A DNA stretch of 64,000 bases from Hyaloscypha bicolor E (taxonomy: Eukaryota > Ascomycota > Leotiomycetes > Helotiales > Hyaloscyphaceae): NCBI RefSeq assembly GCF_002865645.1, contig NW_020194557.1, positions 1,201,362 to 1,265,361 on the forward strand, written 5' to 3'. This document shows, piece after piece, positions 24,454-35,713 of this stretch (positions are counted from its first letter, which is position 1; each line of letters opens with the position of its first letter). The notes below the pieces were generated by a model. The model saw only the letters and a program-made list of their open reading frames with translations. It made no database searches and was not told the DNA's origin. The position numbers and the translations under genes are program-made.

Positions 24454-25844
24454 ACTAAAACCTTAAAACTACTAAAATAATATAATTTTTAGAGAATATA
24501 ACCTACTATACTATACTACTTTATATAATTTAAGAAGGTTTAGGCTATTCTCTATTATTACTTTCTTTTCTATTATTATTAATATCTCGAATATTATATT
24601 AGGTTATATAACTATAATAAATATAGTTATTATATACTTTATATTACTTTTCTTCCAGAATTCTTAAATACTTCTTAAAAATGCCTTAATTATTTTAGTA
24701 AATAGTATAAGAAGTTTAAATATTAACTTGGCTATTATATTACTTAGTATAAATTATATAAATTTAGAAGAAGTAACTTATACTTATTAGATTAAAATTA
24801 TATTAATAATTTCAGAAAGAAGTAAAATATTAAAAATAATAGTAATATAGGAACTCTTAATTATAATATCTAAAAGTTCTAAATTATTAATATTAAAGAT
24901 ATACTTTTACTAAGGGCTATTATTAATAACTAAGGGCTAGAGCTTATTCTTTTCTATATAAAAAAAGTACTAAATATTATTAGAGATATTTATATAAGTT
25001 CAGATAACTAGATCTTATTAAGCTTAGGCTATTATTATATATATATAAAGTATTATATATAAAATATATATAGAAAAAGAAAGTATATAAATATATATAT
25101 ATATAAGAAAATTAGAGAGAGGATTGGGAGCTAAGAGCCTATTTTATAGATATCTGGGGCTAAAAATAACTCAAATAGAAGCCTAAATAATTCAGATTAA
25201 GCTATAAATCAAGCTATAAATCATATAGTTATTTGGTATAGTTCAGATAATACAAGTAAAATAATTAGTTAGGGCCTTAGAAATAAGGCTATAAAGCTGT
25301 GAATTATATAGTTATTCAGTATAGTTCAGACTATAGGGCTAAAATAATTGGCTGGGGCCTTAGAAATAGTTATATGAAGCTGTAAATCATATAGTTGTTT
25401 AGTATAGTTCAGATAATGGGGTCAAAATAATTAGGTATAGCCTTAGAAATATGGCGAAAATGGCGAAAATCAGGCATTGACCCTTTTGGTCGCTATAGTC
25501 AACCAGATTTAGGGCTTGGTGGCTGCGGCCACTGGAAAAAATATGGCAATGCATTATTCATGATTCATGACTGGAGCGGATAGAACAATATTAATTTTCC
25601 CGTCTCTGATTAGAACCCTTGGATTCGTTATTATCTGTCCTCTTAATCTTCGCTTCCTTGGTCTGGCTGGTAGTGTGTAACCCCTTTGGTAGGGAAAGGA
25701 ATAGTATATTTGAGTTGGTGCATTCTAAGAGCCAAACGTTGATCTCCACTCGCCGAAGTTCTGATGTGTCTTGACCACGATCCCTGAGCGTGCTGGTCCA
25801 TCCGCGTTATCCTTCATACGGGGATATTGTCTTTCCGGCTCTGG

Positions 25845-26842
25845 TCATGGCTGGCCCTCAGGAGAAGTGGAGGAATTCCTAGCATCTTCCCACCACGGGA
25901 CCTCCTGGTCTGTTGAAACATTCACCGTAACAGGATCCCAACCGCTCACCTTCGTCAAATTCCCTCCGTCTTCATCCTCGGTCCACATTTGGGTCTGGGA
26001 ATTTCTACCAGCTTTTGACTGGGCAGGTTCCACCTTCCATTCCTCGTTTCCCCATCCTTGCTTGCTCTCCTCGCCATTCCATTTCTCACCCTCCTTCCAC
26101 TTCTCCTTCTCCTCCCATCGTTGGGTCTTCCACCCTTGGTCTTCCCATTTGTCGTCTTCCCATCTCTCGCCATCATTAGATGTATCGTGGGATTTCCATC
26201 TCTGGTCGTCGTTCCATTTTTCGTCCTCCTTCCATACCACTCTTCCATTCTCCGTTTTGATATTGATCCTGTGGAACAAAATCTAACTGCTTCGTCGTAT
26301 CAGGATGGCTGGGAATGTCCTTCTGGTCTTCATTGCCCTTCCGATCTCTCGATGAAAGGTGAAGCTCTCTGTGACCATTGTGAATTTCTTTTCTCGTCAT
26401 TCTCTGTTTGAACTTACAAGCTCTTCAACTGAAGGGACAGCAACAGCGTGGTTTTGTTGGACTCTGGACTAGAACGCATCTTTTGCAACTCCGTCCGGGT
26501 TAATGACCAAAATAACCCAACCATTGACTTGTTTATCGAGCCTTGCGATGCAGACCGCCTGATATCTTTGCATTTTGCTTTGATTGCTTTTAGCGTTGCG
26601 TAGCAGGTGTTCAATGTGCTGATCAAATGTTTATCATCTAGTGGTGCTGCGAGTGTCGATTTCCCTTCAACATACTTCTCGAGGCTATTTATTACTAAAC
26701 TCAACGATTGAAGCTCTGCAGCTAGAGTCTCTAGTTTCGAGAAAGCTTTGTAATCCTGCGCGAGGCTGTTTAAGGAAACGAACGTTGCCTGAACCAGGGT
26801 CCCCAAGGCTATGGCACTGGCGGTGATGGAGAGGGGGTCCAT
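25845..26842 (-). CDS. Small protein: STAND-type N-terminal domain plus Trp-rich charged tail
   Basis: Two exons: 26842-26418 and 26268-25845, joined by a 149-nt intron (GTAAGT donor, TTTTGTTCCACAG acceptor), giving 282 residues. The start is ATG 26842 (MDPLSITASAIALGTLVQA), the usual opening of the fungal N-terminal domain of STAND/NLR receptors (Helo-like family); helices continue to about residue 140. There is no NTPase or repeat domain. Instead exon 2 encodes a highly charged tail with a Trp every 5-10 residues (RWEDDKWEDQGWKTQRWEEK and similar), then a short Pro/Thr/Trp end. Such stand-alone N-terminal domains often act as adaptors or death executors for NLRs; here this is only a suggestion. 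A shorter intron of 49 nt could use another acceptor and give a different tail. Confidence 0.62.
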
Positions 26843-27006
26843 TTGCACTAAAATTCAACTTTTCTTCTCAGCGTTCCGCACTTGCTGTGAAGTAAACCGA
26901 GATCGATCAGCAATCAAAGACATTGGGGTGCGTGATATGCAGGAAGGCAAGACAGATGGGGGATGCAGGGTGTCATAGCGTTTCAGTAGATTAGCATCGT
27001 AAAATG

Positions 27007-27634
27007 GGGAAAATGTAAAACGACCCCCCACCCCCCCCCCCCGGGTGTCGATGAGGGGTGTCGATTGGAATTTGGGGTGTCGATAAACTTGTAATTAGCT
27101 ACCTAAGCTCTTCAAAAATCTTAGGTTATATTTTTTAATATAAGTATAAGCTAGTATATTATAACCCTAGTATTATAATTACGTACTTTCTAACTTATAA
27201 TAAAAAGATTTCTTAAAATAGAATTTTAATTTAAGGAAGTTTATATACTAATTAATTAGGTTCTAGTTTTTGAACCCTATAAGGCCCTATAAAATAGGGG
27301 CTTATAGGGCTCTTATATTTGGTTTTAGGGACTTATTCGCTAAATTTCTAGGCTTTCTTAAGCTTATCTTTAGGCTATAAAATATAAAATTTTTGATTTC
27401 TTTAATTAAAAGAGCTATTACTAATCTAAAGTCTATAAAAAGCTTATATTTAAATAGTACTTAATTAGCGCTATAATAAAATAAAATAAGTATTAAATTA
27501 TATTAATTCCTTATAAAATTGAATTAAATTATAGAAATAGCCAAAGTTTTGGTGTTCCTGTCCGAGCGCCTCTACTTTAGGTTAGTTCGGCCCCCAATCG
27601 ACACCCGGGGGGGGGGGTCGTTTTACATTTTCCC
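27007..27634. mobile_element. 628-bp MITE with poly-C inverted ends (copy 1)
   Basis: Ends are GGGAAAATGTAAAACGACCC in inverted orientation, followed inside by runs of 10 or more C (left) or G (right) and GGGTGTCGAT. The flanking GTAAAATG(G) at 26999 and 27635 is an 8-9-bp target duplication. The AT-rich middle has no frame. It is about 95% identical to 52588-53204 by eye, in the opposite orientation, with mostly C/T and G/A differences. The 9-bp duplication of the other copy and G-starting ends suggest a Mutator-like non-autonomous element. It sits only 15 bp downstream of the next gene's stop codon. Confidence 0.85.
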
Positions 27635-27649
27635 GTAAAATGGTTCTTC

Positions 27650-30600
27650 TTATCTGTTCCGCCTCGGCAAGTCGAGCCGAAAATACCTCCAACCCCACTC
27701 AACCACAATCCTGCCCACTAGTTCGGTAGCTACACCGTTAAAGATAGTCCTGCCCATAGCCGTTTCCCATCCATATATCCAGCTCCGAGACAACAAGTAC
27801 CTCGCCATCAGCGGAAGGCCAGCTAAACCATACAAAGCGCAGCCGATCGGAATCCATATCAACCAGCGTCGCGGAAACTGGTACGATGGTTCGATGTCGA
27901 GCCTCGTCGGCTGCTCTGTGGCCTCTAGGTCTTCGACCGAAATTTTATCGAGGGATTTTGCAAGCCGCTCGTATCGAACTCGCTCAGCCACGGCCTCTAG
28001 TCGCGGAACATCGATCAGGTAATATAAGGCGCGCCTGCCGCGGAAGAACGCCGAAGACATGGTGATCCGTGCATGGGGCATAACCATTTGAGTGAATTTG
28101 TAATACCAACTAAGTCCCGGAATCGTTGCCATCCACTGCATGAGCGGAGTGCCTTTGAGCGGATCGACGTGCGACCAGCAGGGATCTCGGTATAATGAGA
28201 CTGCTGCATAAGCCCAAACTACTCCTATGGTAATACCGATTGGGATTCGTAGACTACCTTGCAGGCTTTCAGCAATTGGTCTCCTGTATCTTGGCTTCAG
28301 TCCATCTGGAGTATCTAAGGTTGCGAGTTAGCGGCGGCCTAGACGAAGCCGGCAGAAGCCTTACCACAACTTAAAACGCAGATACGGTCGGTGATAATGC
28401 TCCCAGGTTCCAAATCCACAATATCTCCGCCAGCGTTCGATTGGATACCTCTGGTGGTAGATTGCAATTCCCATGTCAACGGGCAGATGAAATTTAACCG
28501 CATTCGAGCATCTACATCGTTTTCCTTATCAGATAGAAAGCAGCACGCCCCGAGGTTTGTTCGTGCGTGTATAAGAATACAAAGTGTAGATCCTGCTGGC
28601 ACGCGACGTAAATTTTCCAACGAATTGGGGTTCAAGAAGACAGATATCGTGTTGACACCTTTCTCATTGTTAGGCAAATGTGTCGTGCGCAAAAGGCTCG
28701 GGCTTGAGAAAATTGTTCCGTTCAGAGTTTCTACGCTGGACTGTGTCATCACCGCCTCCAGATTAGAATTTCGTAGGGAAAAACTCAGTCCACCGATCTT
28801 ATCCAGTCCGCTGCAGTCCCATCTCATGGTCCCGAACTCTAGATCCAATGATCCAGTTGGGAATCGAGGCATCCAGTCATTATTGTTACACATTGGCGTA
28901 TTTGGAGGAAAAGACGTGAATATCATTGACAACGGCAAGGATGCTTGTGACAGATACACTGCCAGCATCCGCTCAGCCGAGCTTCGTGTTTTTTGGTCGT
29001 CGTATGCCGGCACCCTCTTATCTTCGCCGGCGTCTGACTTGTGTGATCGCATTTGCGGATCAAGAATTTCTTGTGCGCTTAAACCGAGCAGGACGGCGAG
29101 GAGACCGTGCAAATCATCCGGTATGCTTGTCCTTCTGGACGCGAGATCATTCCATATCTGGACAAAGAGTGCCGGTTCCTGTGGCGATGAGCCATGGACG
29201 CTTCTGTTTAGTAAGTCTGGCATATCATTGAGTCCATCAAGAAATTCTCTCATGAGAGCTTTGACGAAGGTCCGTGGCGGCTTCCGAACAACACCACCGG
29301 CGTTGAGCAATGACAGGTGTTTCGGGTTGACCCACCCATCCATCAAGAGGAAAGTTGTCTGGCGTGACAGCGAGCCTTCCTGGTACGTCCAACTGCGTGT
29401 CATCCACGGACAGCTCATTAGCTCTGCTGCAAGTGAGAGCCCAGTTTCTGTCTGTACTGAGAGCTCTCTGACTGACTGATCGATTACCAAGACTTGCATT
29501 GCCATGGAGTATACTAGAGCCATGCTGTCGATTGCCTTCCTTTGAAGACGTTTTTCGTCCGGCGCTGGGTTGGCTGGAATGCATAGTGTGTCTATCCACA
29601 GGTATATTGTAGACGTGTCTTCGCCAGTGGCACCGAGAACGACACGCTCTAATGCATTTTGAAGCCAGAACCAGCCTTTTAAACCATAGTAGAGGGGAAG
29701 CAGTGATATATCGCCTTCGAGCCAGTCAGTGGTTTCCGTTAGATCTCTACCACCATCGCGATTGCCATAAGATATGTCGTGCTTGTTGGCCTTTGCTCCA
29801 TACAATTTCTGCCTGCAGGAACGAGCGCTCCGATAGAGGAAGTCTAGCTGGCACTGCGGAAGCGTATTTTCCGAGAAATTGCCAAGACCACCAGACCACA
29901 CATGAGAGATGGCGATATATGGTTTGCCATAAGCATGCTCTACGACTTCAATGTCAATATGAGCGCTCGGGCTGTCGTCTCTCGGCCGTAGTCGAATAAG
30001 TGGAATGCCGCCCCGAGAGATTATCGAAGATAAATCATCAAGTCGCCTGCCATCAACGCCGCGAAAAGCACAATCTGTCTTACTGCAGCTCGTTGCATGC
30101 TTTGTCTGATAGGTCGCATATTCGACGTCGTAGACTGTGCAGGGCCCGGCGGGTGGACATTCACCGTGGCCAGCGTGACGTACATGCGGTATACCAGACA
30201 TGTAGTACAGCTGAATGGGTGAGAGCTTTTGAGCGTAGACACGTGTCCAGTACGGGCACCAACCAGCCCCTATCAGTCGATGCTCCGGCCATTGAGCCCC
30301 CGTACGTCGACGGAATTCATAGAATCGCGACGTTCTTCGAGGGGATACTGACCATAGAAGCGCCCAAATCGAGAAACCGATAGTCCAGCAGGGCGGCTCG
30401 AACGTCTCAAGCAGGGCCACACATTGGAAAAACGCGGACGTAGCGTGTTGATTTCCGCGAAACAGGTCCTGAAGAAGCTGCTGAAATACCTTATCCCTGT
30501 CGAATAACCACTTCTTGCTCCAGCCGCAAGATTCATTCAACCTCCTCAGTGTGATGACTCGTAATCCAGGGTCCAAGGTGCCAGTGGTGACGAAGTCGCG

Positions 30601-30849
30601 AACGTCAAAGCTCTCACCGACGAGCTCGCGAAGAACGCGTAGGTAGATGCCTGCCTGCGCAAGCACAGCAATCTCGAGCATATCGTTTGATTCAGCCATT
30701 TTCAAAAACAAATAATCAATGATGGAAGACGGGAAGTCAACAGAAAAGGCTTCTGGAGGCACATATCGTGCCAAGTTCGCGTCAGTGCAGAAAAACGGAA
30801 CCTCGATGCCCGCTTGCGCAGGGTCATCAGGATATGGAAGAAAGTCCAT
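27650..30849 (-). CDS. Large HET-domain protein with C-terminal membrane region
   Basis: Two exons, 30849-28365 and 28314-27650, with a 50-nt intron (GTAAGG donor, CTAAC branch, CCTTAG acceptor), giving 1049 residues. Without splicing the first exon stops after 836 codons, just after the donor; the spliced frame continues in phase. HET signatures are YIAISHVWSGGLGN (about 310-323), LWIDTLCIP (about 417-425) and CPWMTRSWTYQEGSLS (about 475-490). The first 300 residues are a helical N-terminal region of the kind seen in long HET proteins, with a Cys-rich piece (HATSCSKTDCAF). Exon 2 adds hydrophobic helices (IPIGITIGVVWAYAAVSLY, then WLIWIPIGCALYGLAGLPL), so the protein is probably membrane-anchored. 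I see no lesion. Confidence 0.85.
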
Positions 30850-31781
30850 CGCAGGAAACTAGGCTGCACGCAGAGCGGAGGTGTTAGTCGAGCGTTAGAA
30901 GTAGCCGATATTAAAGAGTCTCTTTCGCAATACGTCACGAGTATTCATGCCGAAAAAATACGCTGCCGGGGCGGCGGTAGTGCATTTTGCCGGTCACGTG
31001 ATTACGCTTTACTATTTATAAATGTTGAAATTAGGGCCCGAGGCCCCTAATGGGCTTAGTAAGCCCCGGAACGGAACGCCATGGGGCTGTGCACTATGGG
31101 GATTAGTACCCTGTACAGCTGGAATGCCCTGTATAGCTGGAATGCCCTGTATAGCTGGAATACCCTGTACAGCTGGAATCGGTTCAGCTGGCATAGGGTA
31201 ACTAGTGCATGTGATTTAGGGGGTTCAGGGCTATATATATGGGCTACTTTCCACTGTAGAACAGCAGTCAATTCAGTACGTTTTACTTGATTTACATTGC
31301 AAGCACGTGACCCTAGCTTTATTATTAAGCTAGTTCAACAATAAATAGCTAAAGTTAAGACTAACGATACTAGCCGCCGCGCCGTGACTTGATACAGTCT
31401 AAGAGCTAAATATTATAGTCGTTTGCAAAATCAGCTTCGTTTCCTTTCGGCTAAAAAAATTCTAAGTATAAACTATATTAGTATAATACTCACATTGCTT
31501 AGTACAGTGAACTTCGAAACCGGCTTGGCTTGGTAGTTTATTATGTCGAGAATAATAGTCACTCCTCACGTGAGATTAGTTATCATGGCGCTATATCTTC
31601 AAGCTATAGAGCTCACTTTGTAAACCAGTTCAAGACCATTTGACAGTTTGCTCATTGGCCTGAAACTGTACTTTTGTTTTCCTATTATCACTTTCTAAGA
31701 GACGTAACAAGCATGCTGGAAACAGTCTGCTTCTTTCCCCTTTATCTCTACTAATAATGCCATCTTCACTCTATGTGCTTG
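30850..31781. other. Intergenic, with a minisatellite and repeat debris
   Basis: Upstream of the HET gene. Apart from the 18-bp repeat at 31111-31180 and CACGTGA/CACGTGACC motifs at about 30996 and 31304, I recognise nothing; no gene is supported. Confidence 0.35.
31111..31180. repeat. 18-bp tandem repeat, about four copies
   Basis: The unit CTGTATAGCTGGAATGCC is repeated with small changes. On the minus strand an open frame runs through it as GIPAIQ repeats, but that frame has no support outside the repeat, so I call only the repeat. Confidence 0.75.
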
Positions 31782-32069
31782 TTAATAGTTGATTTCGTTG
31801 GAAAATTGTAGCCGCTCATCAGATTGAATTTGGCCAGGAGTAATATTGCGGTTGTTGATTACTGAGGATCGGTGATGGCTTTTAAGATACCACATAGAAT
31901 GAGAAGGCTTGAAGTTGTAGTGGGTTGTTGGCGTACAGGTATGTGGATTTTTGATTGTAACTCGTATGCCCTTTTTCATGCCGGATGCTCGAATTCTGAA
32001 CTTGCAGCTATTGTCCTTACAAAGCAATACAAATCGTTGACTGTCTGATTTAGGGGGAGGTTCAGTCAT
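31782..32069 (-). pseudogene. Mutator-like (MULE) transposase, N-terminal fragment
   Basis: Starts at an ATG (32069) and stops after 95 codons. The sequence has the zinc-binding FAR1/MULE-type start: LLCKDNSCKFRIRASGMKKG, then PHTCTPTTHYNF and the NRNITPGQIQSDERLQFSN block that precedes the catalytic core in fungal MULEs. The core is absent, so this is a truncated relic. It is relevant because the MITEs nearby make 9-bp duplications like MULEs. Confidence 0.65.
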
Positions 32070-32763
32070 TTGCCGAAATTTTAATTATTTTCAGGAAACC
32101 AAGTTAGCTATTCCCCGGCCCAATGACTCTTTCGTAAATAATCAAGGAACTTAAACAGGTTGAAGTAGGCTCACGAACCTAGAAGCCACCACTTCACAGG
32201 GGCTGGTAATACTGGAGCTACGATTTGATTTGAAATTCCTCAATTTTCAATACCTATCCAGAGCTTAATATAAGGTATAGCATTTCACTCTCCCAACTCA
32301 ACGCCCTCTTCAAATTAATATTAAAGTCGGTAACCAAGTTCCCAGACATCTTTTTCTGGGATGCTTGGGGTCTGTAGAGAATCCCACGAAGTGCCACTTT
32401 CTATACGAACCTCGACTTCGGCTAATGAGCCTGGACGGGTGCTTTAACACGAGCCTCGCTAAGGCTCAAGAGAAGCTTTTGAAGTGGGCAGTTAGTACTA
32501 CGGCAGCCCGAACGCCCAGGCTTCGGGAACTCCGGATGCTTATACAATTAAGATCGAGGAGTATAATACTAGGCAGTTGGCCTACGGGGGAAAAGCAAGC
32601 TTGAGTTTCATTTCTAATTAAGGACCTGGACTTGAGCATAATACTACGAATCGTACACAGCTACTTCTTTGCTATATTGTGATCCCTCCTATTGCCCTCT
32701 CAACAGCCCTAGGGTTGTTACACTCGTAAAGGTGGTCTATAATGTAAGAAAGAACGCTTTTAA
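32070..32763. other. Intergenic region, no confident gene
   Basis: Normal composition. A 79-codon + frame at 32365-32604 starts at TTG and shows no motif. It lies downstream of the HET pseudogene. Confidence 0.35.
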
Positions 32764-34971
32764 TTAAACTAGTGAAACTATCTCCCAGGCCCAATTTTCG
32801 ATAGAAATGTTCGGGTTTTCGAAAGATGCTATTCCAACACGACGATAAACGCTCGGCTCTCCCTCAACCAAATCAATGATCAAAGCATTCCATTTGCTGT
32901 GTTCCCTCTGCGTTGGCGAATTTGTTGAATCATGATTCCTTCCATCGTCCGGGGATTGAATGGTGGATCCGATGAGAAGTAGCTTGTATGCCTGCTTGCG
33001 GAGGTTTTTAGGATCATACCTCAGTATGCAATTACTAACATCTTCAGGCAATTCGAACTTAATTGCGCCCCAATTGTAATCATAATCACCTGGCTGAGGT
33101 CAAAATAGTACAAGCCGGCTAAAGGAACCGATTTATCGTATTGCCTTTCGCTCCGAAATAGTGACTGAGTACGCCCCTTTACCCGAAGTCTTCCCGACTT
33201 AACTTCACCGAAAGGGTTCTGCTGAACCAGGCCGATATCACATGTTATGAATTCTGCATCATCGAGTGTCGCCACCCGTCGATAAAATGGACGCGCAAAG
33301 TGGATCTCTCCTTCGCAGGATGCCCAACTCCATGAAGGTGCGCGAAACGCTTTTGTTGGCCTTGTTTTCGACCAGCTCTTCCATAGCAACCCCAGGTGCA
33401 GATCGTTACGCCACAACCCTGCCAGATAAATATCATTGGTGAGTTGATGGATATATGAAGCTAGTCCGGAAAGAGCAGGAAATTTATCTTTCTCGAATGT
33501 TAATTCTCGGTTGTCGCAGTAGAGGGAAAGTACACTGTGCCACAGGTTGTAGATGTCGTCTCCTCTTGCTTCAGAGTGGGCTACTATGTAATTTGAGGTC
33601 GCCCAAAGCGTTGTGAGTGATAGAAAGTTGACGAAGAAGGATTCGATGACTGGAGAGTCTTGTTCTCCATCAGCTGCATGGTGTCCTCCTTGGCACTCCC
33701 AATAGATTTGCCTCTTCCCGAAATAAAGAGTCCTGTGAGACAATAGTCGTTCTTGCAGTGTCCAACTTCGCTTTGCTAATGGTGCGTCAAATAGGCAAAA
33801 GAAGAGGTCCTCCTCTCTCCAATCAACTCTTGTCAGAGAGACTGTATCTCGCGAGTCGGAGTTCGCATGAAGCTTGAGCTGGCAAGGCGGGTCTAATTCT
33901 TTGGATGCCTGAGGTGGTACACTTAAAAGTCCCGTGTGACTATTTGGGGCACTTGCAGCCGCAATTGTAATGGCAGCTCGTCGATATATCTCTCCCATCG
34001 CGCCTGACTCCCTGTCCCAGTCGTCTGGACAGTCTTGAAGAATGCACAAAGAGTCAATCCATAGGTATGAAAATCCAAGTCTGTGTGCAACAATCACGGC
34101 ATCTCTAAACATGGCTGGCATACTAGCGAGTGCGATGCCTCTTGACATTTGTTCAGTCGTTGCCTTAGTTGCTACCAGTGAATTTTGCCCTCCCCAGCAG
34201 TAACTCAGCGCGACATATTTGCCCGTCTAACCCTCTGAGGTTAAGAGGTGAACGTCTTGCAGATCGATTGTTGTCCCGAAGTAAAGGATCCGTGTTGGGA
34301 GAACGACATCTTCGATATCTGGACATCCCAGGGATCGGTGTTCTCTTTGACAAGTTGATAGCCATTGTCTCGCGAGATCCAAGTTCGAAGTTGATCCAAG
34401 GTTGGCATCTAAGTCAAACCGCCCTACTCTATATTGTCCCAGGCTCCTAAGTGGAACTGAGATAATCAGCCTAACTGAAGTAAATCAGTTTCATGCATTT
34501 GAATGCATTTCACGTACGTCTTGGTGCACTCAGCCGAAAAACAACCAGCATATCTTCAGGTAATGCGCTCGCAAACTGCAGATACAGAGCATCATTTGCG
34601 GGAGAAAGTCCATGTTCACGCGTTCCGTGATAATCTCCTAGACAGATTCTCACGTCTACCCTCTGTCCTCTGGCAAGTGCTTTATATATCATCTCTTCAA
34701 TCGTCTTCTGAGACCTAAATGAGTCTAGGCCACCGTTCCATCCATCCCACAAGTCTGGTCGTCCAAAGCACTGGTACTGAGAGCATTCTTTCCAGATAGC
34801 ATGGCACAGCTCACAGCCAGCTTTAGCTGATGTAATGAGATCTTCGTAGCTCGGTTGGTGTTGGTAATATCTCTGAGGGAACGTGAGAGGATATGCATAT
34901 ATATAGCCAAGTTTCTCGGCTATCTGGAGAAGGCCAGTAATCGTAAGGTTGTCACAATAGCTACAGAGCAC
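32764..34971 (-). pseudogene. HET-domain gene broken by a stop and a frameshift
   Basis: The first exon runs from about 34971 to 34518 (CSYC and CELCHAIWKEC zinc-like N-terminus typical of HET proteins). A 61-nt intron follows (GTACGT donor at 34517, CTCAG acceptor at 34457), then exon 2 from 34456. The HET core is well kept: VALSYCWGG, LGFSYLWIDSLCILQD, IYRRAAITIAAASA, KRSWTLQERLLSHRTLYFG. Three problems appear. An in-frame TAG at 34227-34229 lies a few codons before VALSYCWGG. At about 33089 the frame shifts by one base, the true C-terminal part continuing in another frame to 32764. No ATG is visible in frame at the 5' end (the first open codon is GTG), unless an upstream exon exists. Probably inactive. 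Confidence 0.78.
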
Positions 34972-35713
34972 CTTGAGGGCAGGGTACGACAGGGTGGGTT
35001 AAAAAAGGAAAGAATCGACCGTTATCAATCAAATGAAAACTGTGATCAAACATCGAGCTAACAAAATTGTTCGCTTAGCTCTGTTGCGAGTAACCGAGTT
35101 TCACACTCAGTATATAAGGGTTTAGGGTTAAGCTAAGGTCAGGGCCATTCATTCCGAAAATAAACGTTGCCAAGGCGCAGCGTTTTTTTCTGCCGGTGCA
35201 CGTGATCAGCACGTGCCACACGCGAATAGCTATATTCTTCACTAGATAAAAGAATATATTTAGAAAGGCTATATAAAGATTACTAGTAAAGGAAATAAGG
35301 AGGCTACTTAATAAGTAATTAATTAGTAAGTAATTAATCAAGCATACGGGATCCTTATTAGTCAGCTTTCCCCCACTACCCAAATTTTCTAAACAAGGGG
35401 TAATTTTCTTAAAAACGCTGCCACTAGCAATAGCGTTTTCAGTTACGGGATAAGTAGTAGTTTTTATTATAATTTGAGATAACTTGCCCGCAATAAGGTA
35501 TTTCTTTAAACGGAGAACGAGAAGCTTCCATTAGTACATTGTACTATAACTCTATTAATTTAATTTATAAGAAAAATGCTTGTTATTATCGTACTAATTA
35601 ATTAAAGGGGCCTTGTAACCGGACCTAAGCTTTACTCGGGCGGTGAGGGATATGCGCACTAGCCGTATCTGGGGCGAAGGTGCGGCAGCGTTTTTTTTGC
35701 GGGGATAATCTTA
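34972..35713. other. Intergenic, repeat-rich
   Basis: Short AT-rich patches, a CACGTGATCAGCACGTG palindrome at about 35200 and GC-rich pieces. No gene supported. The 102-codon minus frame at 35075-35383 is low in complexity and rejected. Confidence 0.35.

Larger units (their letters stand above)
15787..25501. mobile_element. TIR transposon with integrase-like transposase, split by a retroelement
   Basis: The ends are inverted: TGACCATAGCGACCAAAAGG at 15787 and its inverse, with one C/T change, ending at 25501; the match continues as GTCAATG. Without the nested retroelement (18461-24453) the element is about 3.7 kb. A transposase relic starts at 15925. No unambiguous target duplication is visible. 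Most of the interior is AT-rich and full of stops, consistent with RIP. Confidence 0.7.

Noticed and set aside
25771..26286. 171-codon + strand frame rich in Ser, Phe and His
   Set aside because: It is the antisense of the Trp/charged tail of the minus-strand gene, which has a good intron and a recognisable first exon.
28391..29479. 362-codon + strand frame
   Set aside because: It lies antisense to the 1049-aa HET gene, whose motifs are clear; no motif in this frame.
31111..31180. CRISPR-like array
   Set aside because: Contiguous 18-bp tandem copies without spacers in a eukaryotic genome; a minisatellite.
31012..31271. Minus-strand frame with GIPAIQ repeats as a possible RiPP precursor or collagen-like protein
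   Set aside because: The repeat is a short minisatellite; the frame has no signal peptide and no conserved flank.
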